Origin: Onchocerca volvulus
Lineage: Eukaryota; Nematoda; Chromadorea; Rhabditida; Onchocercidae
DNA length: 64,000 bases
Assembly: GCA_000499405.2 (NCBI GenBank)
Contig: HG738137.1
Coordinates: forward strand, 14,625,661 to 14,689,660
Direction: 5' to 3'
A program made the position numbers and the translations under genes. The notes under the pieces are model-generated. The model had not been told where the DNA came from. It searched no databases and was given only the letters and a program-made list of their open reading frames with translations. Below, piece by piece: positions 11,088-23,167 of the stretch. Position 1 is the first letter of the stretch. Each line of letters starts with the position of its first letter.

Positions 11088-12300
11088 TCTATCAACTGGT
11101 AAATTTCGTGAACTTTGTGCTATAAGAGGGAAGATGCTTGAAATGCAAGCTCTAAGATTTATTAGTTCGAATCTAAAAATAATAAATATAGCTGATAATG
11201 AGATTATCTTTATATCTAAGAAGCAATAATAATTAGATCGCGAAATAAGATTTTCATTTCTTTTGCAGTTGCCATAGAAATTACTAATTATATTGTCATT
11301 GTTATTGTTACTGTTTTCACAGATTGAATAAAAAAATATTCAGATTCCTCCTTACTGGTTCACTGCGCCAATTTATGAATTGGCAGCAATCCTACACCGA
11401 ATCATTTTGCGTTTTTTTTTTTTTAAAGAAACCATTGAAGATTTTGTTCCAATAATCTTACATTTCGTCTGAAAAATATTCTTGATGCGACTTCAAAATG
11501 AATTTTTAGCTTGTACCTTTCCAAGTTCGTTTAATTTATGTGATAATCTCTAAATGTAGCTCTCTAAAACCCCAAAATTGGGTGACTTTTTTTTTTTTAT
11601 TTATATATAAAGTGTACAATGAATACGACAATGCATTGCTTAATCAAAGAATTTTAATAGTATATAAAATTTGGCTTAAATTTAGTTCCAATATTAACAA
11701 CAAAAATAATTATATAAATAAAAAAAGTCACCCAATTTTACTCCCTTGAAGAATGAAGGAGATTAAAAACAGTTCCTAATTAATAAAATTAGAGGAAAAT
11801 TAACAGGTTGAATATCCAACCAAAAAATTGCGGATATTTCAAGTTTCAAATAGGTAATGACATAAAAAAAATAGTTTTGTCAGTTCGAAGTTATTTTTCA
11901 CCTTTTCCTGTTTTTCCTTACTATCATACATCGCATGATCATTGCTTTCTCTTGAGTTTATTATAATAACTATGAATTGATTGAACAACCTCATTTTTAC
12001 TAATAATCAGAAAAAATATTGTTGAAATAACATGTTAACAAAATGCAGCAAGAGTAGAGTAACGATTCTTCAATTTATTTTCTTTCACTTTATATTTGGC
12101 TGACTGTTTTCAATTTACTTTGCTTTGTATCGTCATATTAATTATATTCATATTAAGATGCTCTTAATCTTTAGAGAAAAATCAAATGTATATTGTTGAC
12201 TTTATTATAATTGTCCGGGAACTGCTAATTGATTCAATCAAATATTCAGAAATATGATGTCCAATAATTTCTAAAATTTATTCAATTAATTGAATAAAAT
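11088..12300. other. Intergenic, one small foldback element
   Basis: Upstream of the receptor gene. Contains short GTT/ATT-rich tracts near 11280-11330 and the inverted repeat at 11574-11740. No gene seen. Confidence 0.6.
11574..11740. repeat. Small foldback element (30-bp terminal inverted repeats)
   Basis: The left arm, 11574-11607 (AAAATTGGGTGACTTTT followed by T-rich sequence and ATTTATATA), is matched by the reverse complement of 11711-11740; the only difference is four extra T's. The centre is about 100 bp and has no coding potential. The size and structure fit a MITE-like element or a chance snapback; target duplications are not clear. Confidence 0.55.
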
Positions 12301-12317
12301 CAGAAATATGGGCAGTT

Positions 12318-12985
12318 TTGTTGATTCCAACGGATACGCCATTTCAATTTAAGAAATTGCAATTCCCAATTCGATATATGTTTGCATTCATCATCAACAA
12401 AGCTCGGGATCAATCTCCAAAATTGCGCTATCTAAATCTAAAGACTGATAGCTTCTCACATGAACAATTGTATAGTAAATGTTCTCGAGTCGACAAACCA
12501 GATAATCTCTATATCTACACGGAATAACAAAAATATTATATACCCACAAGTATTGTGAAATAAGTTGCTTGAACGAAACATTTCATTATACACTATCATT
12601 ACCGCGACATTTGTGCGATGCAACTACATTTCCTACGAATCAAAAAATGAACGAATTACATTCCGCTTAAAGTAAAAAACAAACGAAAAGTTTAAATTAC
12701 TCGCCTTATTTATTTAAAGATATGTACCTATTCTAATGCAATGCATATGAAAGTTTCAAATTCAATCGAAGAATATATGAAAACATGCGCGTATTCGAAT
12801 GAAAGGCTGTGTCGAAATTTCAAAGCAATAGATAAGAATTTATATTTAAGATTTTGAATTAATATAGATTGGGCGCGTGTTTGAGAACTTTCGGAGGTTA
12901 AAGATTTAATACAAACGATCATTTACATTTTTATTTGTATAGACTAGCTGGATCGGCCACACAATGCGTAGCCTGTACAGTATAC
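12318..12985 (+). mobile_element. Helitron 3' fragment with helicase C-terminus
   Basis: A 69-codon open frame (12318-12527) reads IPTDTPFQFKKLQFPIRYMF, then INKARDQSPKLRYL, FSHEQLYSKCSRVDKPDNLY and YIYTE. This is the C-terminal end of a Helitron PIF1-like helicase, including the CSRV motif VI. Key residues are altered (NKAxGQS is NKARDQS), and the rest of the protein is absent. Sequence to about 12985 aligns with 5110-5400 downstream of the other relic (shared ACATGC..TATTCGAA, TTTGTCTCAAAATTTC-like and GACTAG blocks), so both keep the 3' non-coding tail. Confidence 0.85.
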
Positions 12986-13678
12986 ATATATATTAATTTA
13001 TTTATTCATTTATTTATTTATTATTATTTGTATGCAAATTTTTCATGACATTTAAAGCTTTCAAAATAACTCAAGGTATGTCTTCCTATTGCCGTCGTAA
13101 CTTCTTTCTTTTTTTCAATTTTTTCTCTTCCTGTTTTTTTTGAAAAAAATATTTCTTGCTTTATTCTTTTTTGTTAAGAAAAAGAAATTCAAATTTTTAT
13201 TTTTCCAATTAGTAATACTATTATCGTAATTATTGTTATTGCTGCAATTGTTTTGGTTATTATTACTATTATTACTGCTACAGTATCTGTCGTTACTGCT
13301 ATTTTTCAGACAATAAAATTGTATGATAATAGAAACTATGAAAGTAATAACAACGACAATAACGAACGATATTAGTATTTTAGAAAAAATAACAATGGTG
13401 ATAAAAAAATTCCAATTTTTTCTTGTTTAATTTATAAATTTAAATCGTAATTTGAATTTTTATCTTTCTCTTACTCGAAGAATACGAAAATTTGAAACAT
13501 ATTTAAGTACATCATTTTTTCTTAACAGTCCACTAATCTTTTTTACAATACTTTCTTTCAGAATAAAAAAAGTAAAGGGAAGAAATTCGCAGGTGTTAAT
13601 TAATGAAAACGCATGTTTTAAAAAGTAATTTTTACAATCAAAAATTTCAAAAAAAAAAAAGTTTCTAAAATGTTACAA
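12986..13678. repeat. Low-complexity interval
   Basis: (ATTT)n from about 12990 to 13030, followed by T-rich sequence and a trinucleotide-like ATT/GTT/ACT tract at 13205-13390. No gene seen. Confidence 0.6.
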
Positions 13679-15235
13679 TTTATTTACTATCATGTAGTTT
13701 TTGCAAAAATTAATTTTTCCTGCCATTTTATGATGTATTTCACACTTTGTGGTGGAAAGTATGGCTTTTATTTACAACCAATAATTAATTGATAAAGTGA
13801 TTATGTAATAACTAAGATAATTTTGGGAATTATTCTCTGTCATACCAATAACTATATCGATAAAAAAATTCTTTCTTAGAAAGGACCAATTCAATTATTT
13901 TAACACTAAACTGAAGTTTGAAAATTTTACACTTTATTCGATAATACATCTAAGCATTCCTGATTAATTTCGAATTACGAATTACCATTTTATCATTGTA
14001 AATTTAATCATTTAGAATTGCATATTTGTGATTTTTGTCTTTATGATAAATGTTTATTATTCGTTGTGTACTCTTATCTATGATTTGAATCTATTGCCAT
14101 AATATTACTGCTAAATAATTTATTAAATAGAAATTTGCCGCAAAAACATTTAATAGAATAGAAAGTTCGAATTTTACAAATTTCCTCGAAACAAAATTTC
14201 ATTTTAATCAAGCAAACTAAAGCATCATATAAACTTAGCCGAATTTAGATCACAACAATGAAAATCATAATAATTAAACACGATAAATAACTTTAGGATG
14301 ATTATATTTGATGTTATGAGAAAAATGCATTTATTTTTTCGTAAATTTTCAGTTTCAAATTTTATCGATTAATTTTTTCTCCATTATTTTTTTAAATTTT
14401 TCTTTAACGATGAAAAATTATCACTGGCTATTACCACTTTCAGATTCTTTTTTTTCTATCATTAAAGATAGAATTTAAAAAAAAAAAAAAAAAGAAAAAG
14501 TTGTCAAAATTTTTAAACTACAATAGGATGTTATTAATTTACATTAGGATAAGAATTTAATATTATTTTCAAGCTATCATTTGTAGCAGCCATATCTGAT
14601 AATAAATAATATGGTCCGAAATATTTTCAACTATTATTTCATATTTTAGACGTGTATTTCAAACCCTTTTCACAAGTTAATGAATATTATATATAAAAAG
14701 TTATCAAAATTTTTAAGTTACAATAGGATGTTATTAATTTATATATAAGATATAAATTAACAACATCCTATTGTAATTTAAATTAATTTGATGTTAAAGA
14801 TTTAATTTGATGTTAAAATGAAGAATATTGCATGAGATGAGAAAGTTTACCTTTGATAAATCGATTTTCAAATCACAAATGAAGTAACACAAATGAAGCT
14901 CACATAAACTTATCCAAATCATCAGAAATAATATACTGCTCAGGTCCTAGTTTTTTTTTCAATTATTTAAACTTTTTCTTTTCTCATACAAAAATTTATG
15001 CACGCATTAATTTTGTACTTCAAAAATTCACACAATTCAATTCCCCAAATTAAAAAAGTCAATTTTATTTATTCACAATTTGTAACACAGACATGAAAAT
15101 GATTAAAACCTTGTAAATTTTTAAAATTTCAATATCACCAAAATAAGAGGAAAAAAATGGTAAAAATTCCGATTTGTTTCATAAATTAAAAAATTAACCA
15201 CTGACATTTTTATGTGAGCAATCTTTTTTTTTTTT
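13679..15235. repeat. Long direct repeat, copy A'
   Basis: Second copy of the block at 62-1640, same orientation, about 13.6 kb away. It differs by point changes and indels. It has an extra block of about 50 bp at 14501-14550 and a further related 200-bp segment that includes a 27-bp hairpin; copy A instead has a 20-bp extra piece near 1486-1505. No coding potential. Confidence 0.8.
14718..14776. repeat. 27-bp near-perfect hairpin
   Basis: 14718-14744 and 14750-14776 are reverse complements with one mismatch and a 5-nt loop. The left arm, with its left flank (14701-14741), is itself a repeat of 14501-14541, which carries the same TACAATAGGATGTTATTAAT core. Copy A lacks all of this. Confidence 0.75.
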
Positions 15236-15571
15236 TATATTCTATGACTATATCTTGCCTAAAAATTTCAGTAAAATTAAACAAGTAAAAAAGAGACCGA
15301 TAAAAAAGAAAAAAAAAAAACATATCAAACAATGCTTTGAAAATTTCAAAATATGAAATTGTAAAAGTTTCATAATAAATTCATACTAAATAACAAAACT
15401 AAACCAAAAAAGTTTTTTAACATCAATTTTTTCAAATTTTTTGTTAATTTTTTTTTCTTTTCATCATATTAATTGGAAGAAAATATATACAGTCTAAAAA
15501 AAAAAAAATTCGAATCGTCTGAAAGACAAAAATATCATTGGCATAGTTAGTCTACTATTCTAAAATATTAT

Positions 15572-18371
15572 TTAAAGACTTTTCCTACGTCCACACTGAT
15601 AGTTGAACTTTGAATAATCTACCAATTCTTCTTTACTTGGCATTAGGATATTTCTCGAAAAATTCGTTTTATTTATTGATCGATGTTCGGATGAATTTCT
15701 GAATGCACCGTTCACATATGAGTAAGGCTAAAAATTAACAAATTTTTTTTCGAATCATTAAAATGAAATATATTAATAAATTTACCAAAATAACAAGTGG
15801 TTTAAAAAAAATGATAATATTTGTATTAAAACATATTAATATCTTAGCTTCTTTGGCTCGATTTATATGATGAGCTATTTTTTTTTTTCAACCTAGTAAA
15901 TACTGCTTTGAATTTTCAATATTTGAATATATGATAATAAATGTACTGAAAAATCATTTTAAATCATATAAAATTAGCTTAAATGATTTCACCATACAAT
16001 ACTTAACTATTACTGATTTCATTTCAATTTCCAATTTTATGGATAATATATCTTAGCTAAAAATTATCATTATATTAAATATTTAAGTTTTTGAATTAAC
16101 TCATTTATTTCAAGTAATGCAAATTATTATATAGATAATGAATGGTTTTAAAAGTTTTGAAACCAATTTTCCAATTTATTGATAAAATATTACAAGATTA
16201 AATTAATTTTAACCTTCTCGATATCTGATACATCGACCATCATGCAATCGCCATTATTGGAAACTTTAAAGATGGCGAACGAATTTTCTATAATTCGATA
16301 AATAAAGGTAAAGTATAACAAATAAAAATTAAATTTTAAAAAATACGAATTTTAAAGAACATAAAATTCGGAACTAAAACAAATTGATTAACTTGAAAAG
16401 AATTGCAAAGTATATATTAAATGTTATAAATTTTTTATGATCTTGATTTCCACTTTTTGATTTTAAAATGTATTTTTGTGAGAGACTAATAGATGAATTA
16501 AAATGATAAAATAATAAATCGCTCTGACAATTTCATTTTCTCAAATGGCTTTATGCTTTTCTAATTTTTCTTTTTTTTAAAGACATTTAATTACTTTCAA
16601 ATTTCTAATATTATTTTAATTTAATTGAGATTTGAAAAAAATAGAAATCGAAATATCAAAATTTTAATTTGTTATTTTCGTACTTTGTCTTTTGTTGATC
16701 GCTGGAGTTGTATCGGTTATTTTAACTGTAGTTGAAAATAATTTAGATGGATCGAAATATCTGCGATGAAAATTACCAATCCATCTAAAATTTAAGCTTA
16801 TTGTAATAATAATATGTACCAGTATTAAAAATTGTTAACTAATAAAATTTATATAAAATCAAATTTCTTAAATAATTCGATTAATATTAGTGCTAGTAAT
16901 TAAGTTCAAGGAGGATCAAGATGGTTTAAGTAATTCAAATAATGTTGACAACTAATAATTACATTGAAGTAAAAAATTAAGATATTCAAGTTATTTAGTT
17001 AATGCTAACAACTGATTTTGAAGCAAAAATTAATTTTTTTAAATAATTTGATTGAAAAAAGCTAGAAATAATGAAATACCGGCATAATGATCCACCACAA
17101 CAGAAACAACAACAACAAAAGAAACAAAACGACAGTGCGAACATACCCAAGAAAAATGTTAAATTTTCTCGAATGCTGCCTAGAATTTAATAGATGTATT
17201 TAATTAATGTTTTAAGATTTAAAAGCAAACAAAACTTAATTTAGTTTGTTATAATTTTTTTATAAATTTTGAAATTTCAAGAAATTGAAAATTATCAAAA
17301 AATTTACGCATCAAAATTCAATATGTGTTGTTAATTGAAATTTTAAGATTTAAAAGTAAACGAAATTTAATTTAATTTATTATAATTTTTTACAAATTTC
17401 AAATCTTCAAGAAGTTGAAAGGTATTAAAAAAATTCAAATGTTTATTGAGCATTAATCCTAGAATTTTAAACTTTTTTATAATCAAAAAATTAGCAAAGG
17501 CAAAAAAATTTTTGCATAAATGTCAAAAAAAATTACCTTCTAACCATAGATTATTATTTTCATCATGTGAATCAAGCAATATTCGGCAGACAATAATTAC
17601 TGTTATATTCAAAAGCATTATCTCAAAAAGTTTAAAATTTGAAAAAAAAATATTTGATAATATTCAAGAATTTAAATTTGGATCTCTTTACTAAAACATA
17701 GATTATAGGATTATGTTTAATACAATTTTTTTTAAATCGGTAGTAAATGAAGTTTGTCTCATTTCAAAAATTATTTAATTACTATAAAAATGGTTGAATT
17801 AAAAAAATAAAATTTTTTAAAACAATAAAAATTTTACGATTATTGAAATAATTTGAATAAAATGATATTTAGCAAAGATAAAAATTAAATTTTCTTCTTA
17901 TATGCAAATCATAAACGAAATTTTAAATTGCATTTTAATTTAAGAACTTTACAATTCATTTATAGATTTGTCATTCCTTTAAAATTAGTCTGAATGAAAA
18001 TGGAAAAAGCGTTTTTTTGATAAATTTTGTGAATTTAAAATTTGTGTTTTCCATTTTTTGTTTATCCACTACTTCTCATGCTTACCATTACTTATCATTT
18101 CTTATCAATATATACACATATGTATATTGATAAAAAACGAAACAAAAGAAAAAAAAAAAGAAAACCATACCAATGCAATCAGAGTGACAGTATAACCCCA
18201 ATTTTTTGGTTTTCCAGGCTCTTTTTCTTCAAACATTTCCAATAATGTGATAAATAATGGAACTGAAATTAGAAATGAATTAATTTATTTGCCATATCAT
18301 CGATAGGTGAACAAATAATATTCTTTAAATTAATACTCACAATTGAAGAAGATATACGAACAGCTCCTCAT
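15572..18371 (-). CDS. Unrecognised cysteine-rich membrane protein, 212 aa
   Basis: Seven short exons, too short to show as open frames, join in phase: 18371-18341, 18262-18171, 17621-17537, 17179-17080, 16784-16684, 16287-16214, 15727-15572 (stop TAA). In-frame stops lie just upstream of the ATG. Visible features: a possible N-terminal hydrophobic stretch (SYIFFNFPLFITLLEMF), a polar EEKEPGKPKNWGY loop, a clear membrane segment (VTLIALIMLLNITVIIV), a polar loop (DSHDENNNLW), and a second membrane segment running into a Cys cluster (SFCFFCCCCFCCGG) that is a likely palmitoylation site. A polar tail of about 110 residues ends in QCGRRKSL. I do not recognise the family. Some resemblance of the Cys run to cysteine-string or Shisa proteins is superficial: no J domain is present. 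The consistent phases and the composition of the exons support a real gene; acceptor choice for exon 3 (TTTTGAG) is the weakest point. Confidence 0.7.
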
Positions 18372-20774
18372 ATTTTAAAGTACAACATTTTCATTAGCAA
18401 AATTTTTTTTAATTTCAAATATTACATAATAATTCAATTAGTTCCCCACTTTCTGATAAAAATAAAAAAATTTAGAGATGTATTTTTTTAAGTAGAAATT
18501 CTCGATAGATCGATTAAATTGTCGTGTTGCAAAATTAAATTTTATCGTTTCGCTAAATTAAATTTTACTGAAATAGTCCGAATTTTAGATAACCAAAAAT
18601 CATTATCCTATCATCTTGGCTTGCTTAATTTAAGTCATATTTTCGGAATAATAAAGGAAAAACTTTGTATAATTAATTATTACAAATGTTTACATTTCAA
18701 AAATGATTCCAAATTTGCATTTTCAATTTTCTAGAAAATTCCGAATTTAAAATAATTCATTCTAGTATCATAGATCTACATAACTGAAGTTTTTCGTATT
18801 TTGTTAAAATTTCTCTTAAGAAAAACAATTACTTTTTTTTTTTTAAATGTTACGAGAAAGCAAGCATATATTGGAAATGCAATATACATTTCTGCCTATT
18901 TTAAATTTTTACTTATAATGAAAAATCTGTTTTTTTTTTTTTTTTTTATCAAGCCAAACATTTATTCATTAAAAAAAAAATTTCAACGTGAATAAAGAAC
19001 CAAAGAACGAAATTATCAACAATAAAACTTGGCAACCAGTATTTTTTCAAATATTCCGTTTCTTCAAATATAAAAACAAAAAATTTTCCAAAAACCAGGA
19101 CAAGTTTTTGTAAAATCTATACATGAAGTTAATTGAGAAGAAAATGATTAAGCAGGGTAAATCAAGGAATAATGAATAATCGAGATTAATCACGAAAAGA
19201 GAATAATAATTGATTTCAGATAGATCATGAAAAGAAAATAAATAATTATTGTTCTAGAAAAATCATATAATGTTAACAAGTAATGCTAAAAAAAAGTGAG
19301 AAATCATAATAAATTATTAATTTCATATATTGAATGTTTATGTTTTTGGAAATTTTATGCTCTCAAAGTATACAAAATCAGATCAATCGAAATTAGCAAA
19401 TAAGATAAAGATGAATAAAATCATTTTCATGAATAGATAATTGATATAACTAAAATATGTTAAGATCAAGATTTCAAGCTTTCAGTTTATCATTTCAAAA
19501 AAACTAAACCAACAAGGAAAGAATGATACAATTAAATACCCATTTGAAGGTTGGGAAATGTAAAAATTTAATTTCGTGCTAGTTTATAGTCTTTGATCTC
19601 GACTTAAATGAATTTTTTCATCAGCTTGAGAACTGTTGTTATAAAGATAATAAATAGTTTATGAAAAAAAAAATTACAATTTGGTATTAACAAATTCAAT
19701 GATAAAAGTGATTTTAAAACATTTCAAATTATATTAGCTTGAGATTCATTAGTTAATTACACGCGCGTTTTATTTTATATTTCCAAAAATTATTGTTACA
19801 TTCTTATGGCAATAATAATAAATCAATTTGATAAATGATATCCGATTCGTAATCTTATGCTTTAAATAATATTTTGATAATTCATTCAACTGACTTTTAC
19901 TGATTAGGAATAATTGCATGGCAAATTGTTATCAAATTAATTTTCTTAAGATGATAGCAGAAAAAAGAAATTGATTTTAAATAATTACATAATTTCATAA
20001 ACAATCAAGACAAAATTTAAAATATTTTAAATTCAAGAAGAGCAAGTTTCAAAATTTTTTATTCAAATTATCTAGAACATTTCGATTTTGAAAAATTTTC
20101 CTCATTAATTTCAATCAATTTTTCTATCATTTTATCAATAATTCATAATATTTCATGCCACAATTATGCGTTAATCTATTACATGTTACGTTAATTTCTT
20201 TTTGCTACATTAGCTTATTTTACGTTACGTTCGTCAATTTTATGCTATTTGAACTTGTTTCATGCTATTTTAATCGATTTTTGATGTTACATTAATTTTT
20301 GTCACATATTTGATATTATTTTTATCAATTTAATTATTATTTTAATCTATTTCAGTAATAATTTTATTATTTATTTGACAAGATAATAATTGGAAAAAAA
20401 AAAAAAGAAAAAGAAAAAGCACAGAAATGAAAGGAAGGAAATGAAAGAGTAAACAAACGCGAAATGAAAGAATGCAAATAAAATTAAAATGAAAATTACA
20501 GAGTAAGCAAGATTCTGTTGTCATTCTTCATTCACGGATCACATGTCATGCTCAATATTTTCGTTTTTGTTGTAAAAGTAATAATCCATATTTGGTTTTA
20601 CAACACAATTTGACAATTCTCTCGTGTGCTTCACAATTCATTTCTCAAGGAAATTATAGTATTGCATTCAATCAATAAAAACATGTATTATCAAAAATGT
20701 TTTTCATTTTTTTTTTTTTTAAGAAAATAAAAAAATTAATATATTGATGATCTGATGATCATTCACATGCATAA

Positions 20775-21155
20775 AATGAAAACATATCGATTATTTACGT
20801 TTAAGATGAAAGAATCGATTCATTCATTCATTAACAAAATTGAAATATCGATTATTTTTGCTAAATGGAAGTGTTTTTTTTTTTTTTTTTTTTCACCTCA
20901 TGGCTAAAATAAAGAATTAATTGTTTTGGTTAAGATTGGAAGCATCGTATTCAAGCGTAAGATTGGAAGAATCGATCTTTTATGATCTGAGATAGAAGAG
21001 GTATCGATCATTTGTGGCTAAAAATGAAGAATCGATTCTTCTGGTTAAGATGAAAGAATCGATCATTTATATATTTAAGATGGAAGAATCGTGTTATTCA
21101 CAACAATTTGAGATGGAAACATCGATTATTTATGCCTAAGATGGAAAAATGTATT
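20775..21155. repeat. Degenerate tandem repeat with ATCGAT core
   Basis: About ten decayed units spaced some 30-45 bp apart, with a consensus close to TAAGATGGAAGAATCGAT followed by TATTTATG-like sequence. Copies are clearest at 20809-20830, 20930-20975, 21020-21060 and 21080-21150. Non-coding; one long T-run interrupts it. Confidence 0.65.
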
Positions 21156-21971
21156 CATTTCAAATGATTCTTAAAAAGAATTCACATCCGATACGATAAG
21201 AGGCATCACTTCAACAATTTACGATGAATTATCAGAATTTAAAAGTTTTTCCATGACATACATTTGTTAACATGTATATTAAATGAGATAGAATAATATT
21301 TTTCTTCTGCTCGAAATATAAAATTAATAAATTAAATTTAACACAACCCTTCGTTATTCATCGTTAAAAATTTTTTAATTTAAGAACACCACAGTTATTA
21401 ATTAGAAATTATGCGCAATAAATTAAATTTTATTTTATTAATTAAAAAAAAAGCTGAAATTTTTTAAATAAATAAAATAAGAAAAAATAGCGATGAAAAA
21501 TTGAGAAATAATTTTGGACAAAATAAAAAAGAAAAATTAAGAGAATCGGAATTTGAATAAATTATCGCCTTTACGTTTTTATTAAATATAAATAATTAAA
21601 GATGTAATAAAACAAATATGCGCTTGCAGTATCGCTTGCATATTTACTTTTTTGATTATTCTTAAAAAAAAAAAAAAAAAAAAATACAAATTCTTTTTCC
21701 CATTTGAGAAGAATCTGTTAAATTATGATTTATTTGCTTTTTTTAAAAAAGTCACAATTTTGTTGCATAATTAAATTCAAAAATAAAAGCGCAGTAGCAA
21801 CGAATAGCAGCAAAATTAGATTTTATGACATAATTAGCATTGTTGGAATATTTGTCGCTAATGCTCTTTTTGTTGTAGCAGCCTTTATTATTGTTATATC
21901 TACTGATATTATTAATGGTTTTATTGTTTATTGATGTGATTAAAAAAAAAAAAAAAAATTGAATAATTTTC

Positions 21972-22020
21972 GCAAGCAATCTTGCAATCGCAAGCAATTT
22001 TTTTTGCAAGCAATCTTGCA
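21972..22020. repeat. Short repeated GCAAGCAATCTTGCA word
   Basis: The 15-mer occurs at 21972-21986 and again at 22006-22020, and is partly self-complementary (TGCAAG/CTTGCA). Probably a simple local duplication. Confidence 0.6.
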
Positions 22021-23167
22021 AATTTTTAACCGTATCATACACATTAATAAATGAACACTCCAGAAATTTTATTGTTTCTTTTTTTTTGCGAGCAAATTTG
22101 CATGCTCCATGTATCAATAATTAACACAAAACTGCATTTTTTTTCTTTTTTTTGGAATTTAGATGTGAAAAAAGGTGAAAACTTTTTGTTAGAATTTTCT
22201 ACAGTGAATGAAGTAAAAATAAATCGACGAAAATTTTTTCGCTTATTTTTTTTAAATCGCTTTTTTTTCCTGCTATTATTTATTTATTATTAAGTAATAA
22301 AAATAATATTTCCTATTTGTTATGATTTTATTTTATTTTATTATTTGATAAAAAAACAAATAATTGAACGGCACGAATTAGCATAATTAAATTGGTGCAA
22401 AAAATGTTACATTATAATGACACATTGTTATAATTACTAATAAATATGTTTTCGATTTTTTTTTCTAGACTGAATCAACGGAAGTAATTAAAAGTATATA
22501 TAATTAATTAATTGAAAGTATATATAATTACTTGAGGTATTTTTCTTATCATCAATAGACCATAATTTGAAGCAATTCGCAAATGTAACTTTATACTATC
22601 ATTCATACCGTATTCTTCCATTTACATCGTATTTCTCCTATTCATACTATCCATGCATACCGTATCCTTCCCATCATATGTTTTAAAAATATAGTTATTT
22701 CATTACTTGATATAAATTGAAAATATTTCGACAAAATTCATAATTCGTTCAAGCATTCTGATTGAAAATTTGAAAGCATTCTATGAAAATGTAAAAAATA
22801 ATTATAAAAAAAATTATGATTTAAGCATGAAAAGATCAAAAAAATAACATATGGATATTTGAATATTATATTCTCTTAATGGGCATCTTAATCTTGATAA
22901 TCATTTCGTTGTTAGTCATTTCAAATTCTTCAACTACTATTGATATTTTTGAGTTTATCAAGATCAATCATAGTTATCCGGTTGCATTTCGATAGTTAAT
23001 GGATTATACGATAAAATTTAGTCTTAATCACATCCATATCTCTAAGATTGAATTTATTTTTCAGATTTAAGATTTATTTGTTTGCACATTTCTAAGTTTT
23101 TTTTTTATTCTAATCTCAGTATTAATTTTTTTTCAAATTCAATAAGTGATATTTTCTTTTTTTTTTT

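Larger units (their letters stand above)
18372..23167. other. AT-rich intergenic desert
   Basis: Several A/T homopolymer runs, a degenerate tandem repeat at 20775-21155 and short repeated words near 22000. No gene or RNA recognised on either strand. Confidence 0.6.

Noticed and set aside
17071..17190. Plus-strand Gln/Lys-rich 39-codon ATG frame
   Set aside because: It is the antisense of exon 4 of the minus-strand membrane-protein gene, whose phases fit on both sides; the Gln run mirrors Cys-rich codons.
21725..21934. Hydrophobic 69-codon plus-strand frame
   Set aside because: It derives from GTT/ATT-type low-complexity DNA and no flanking exons match.
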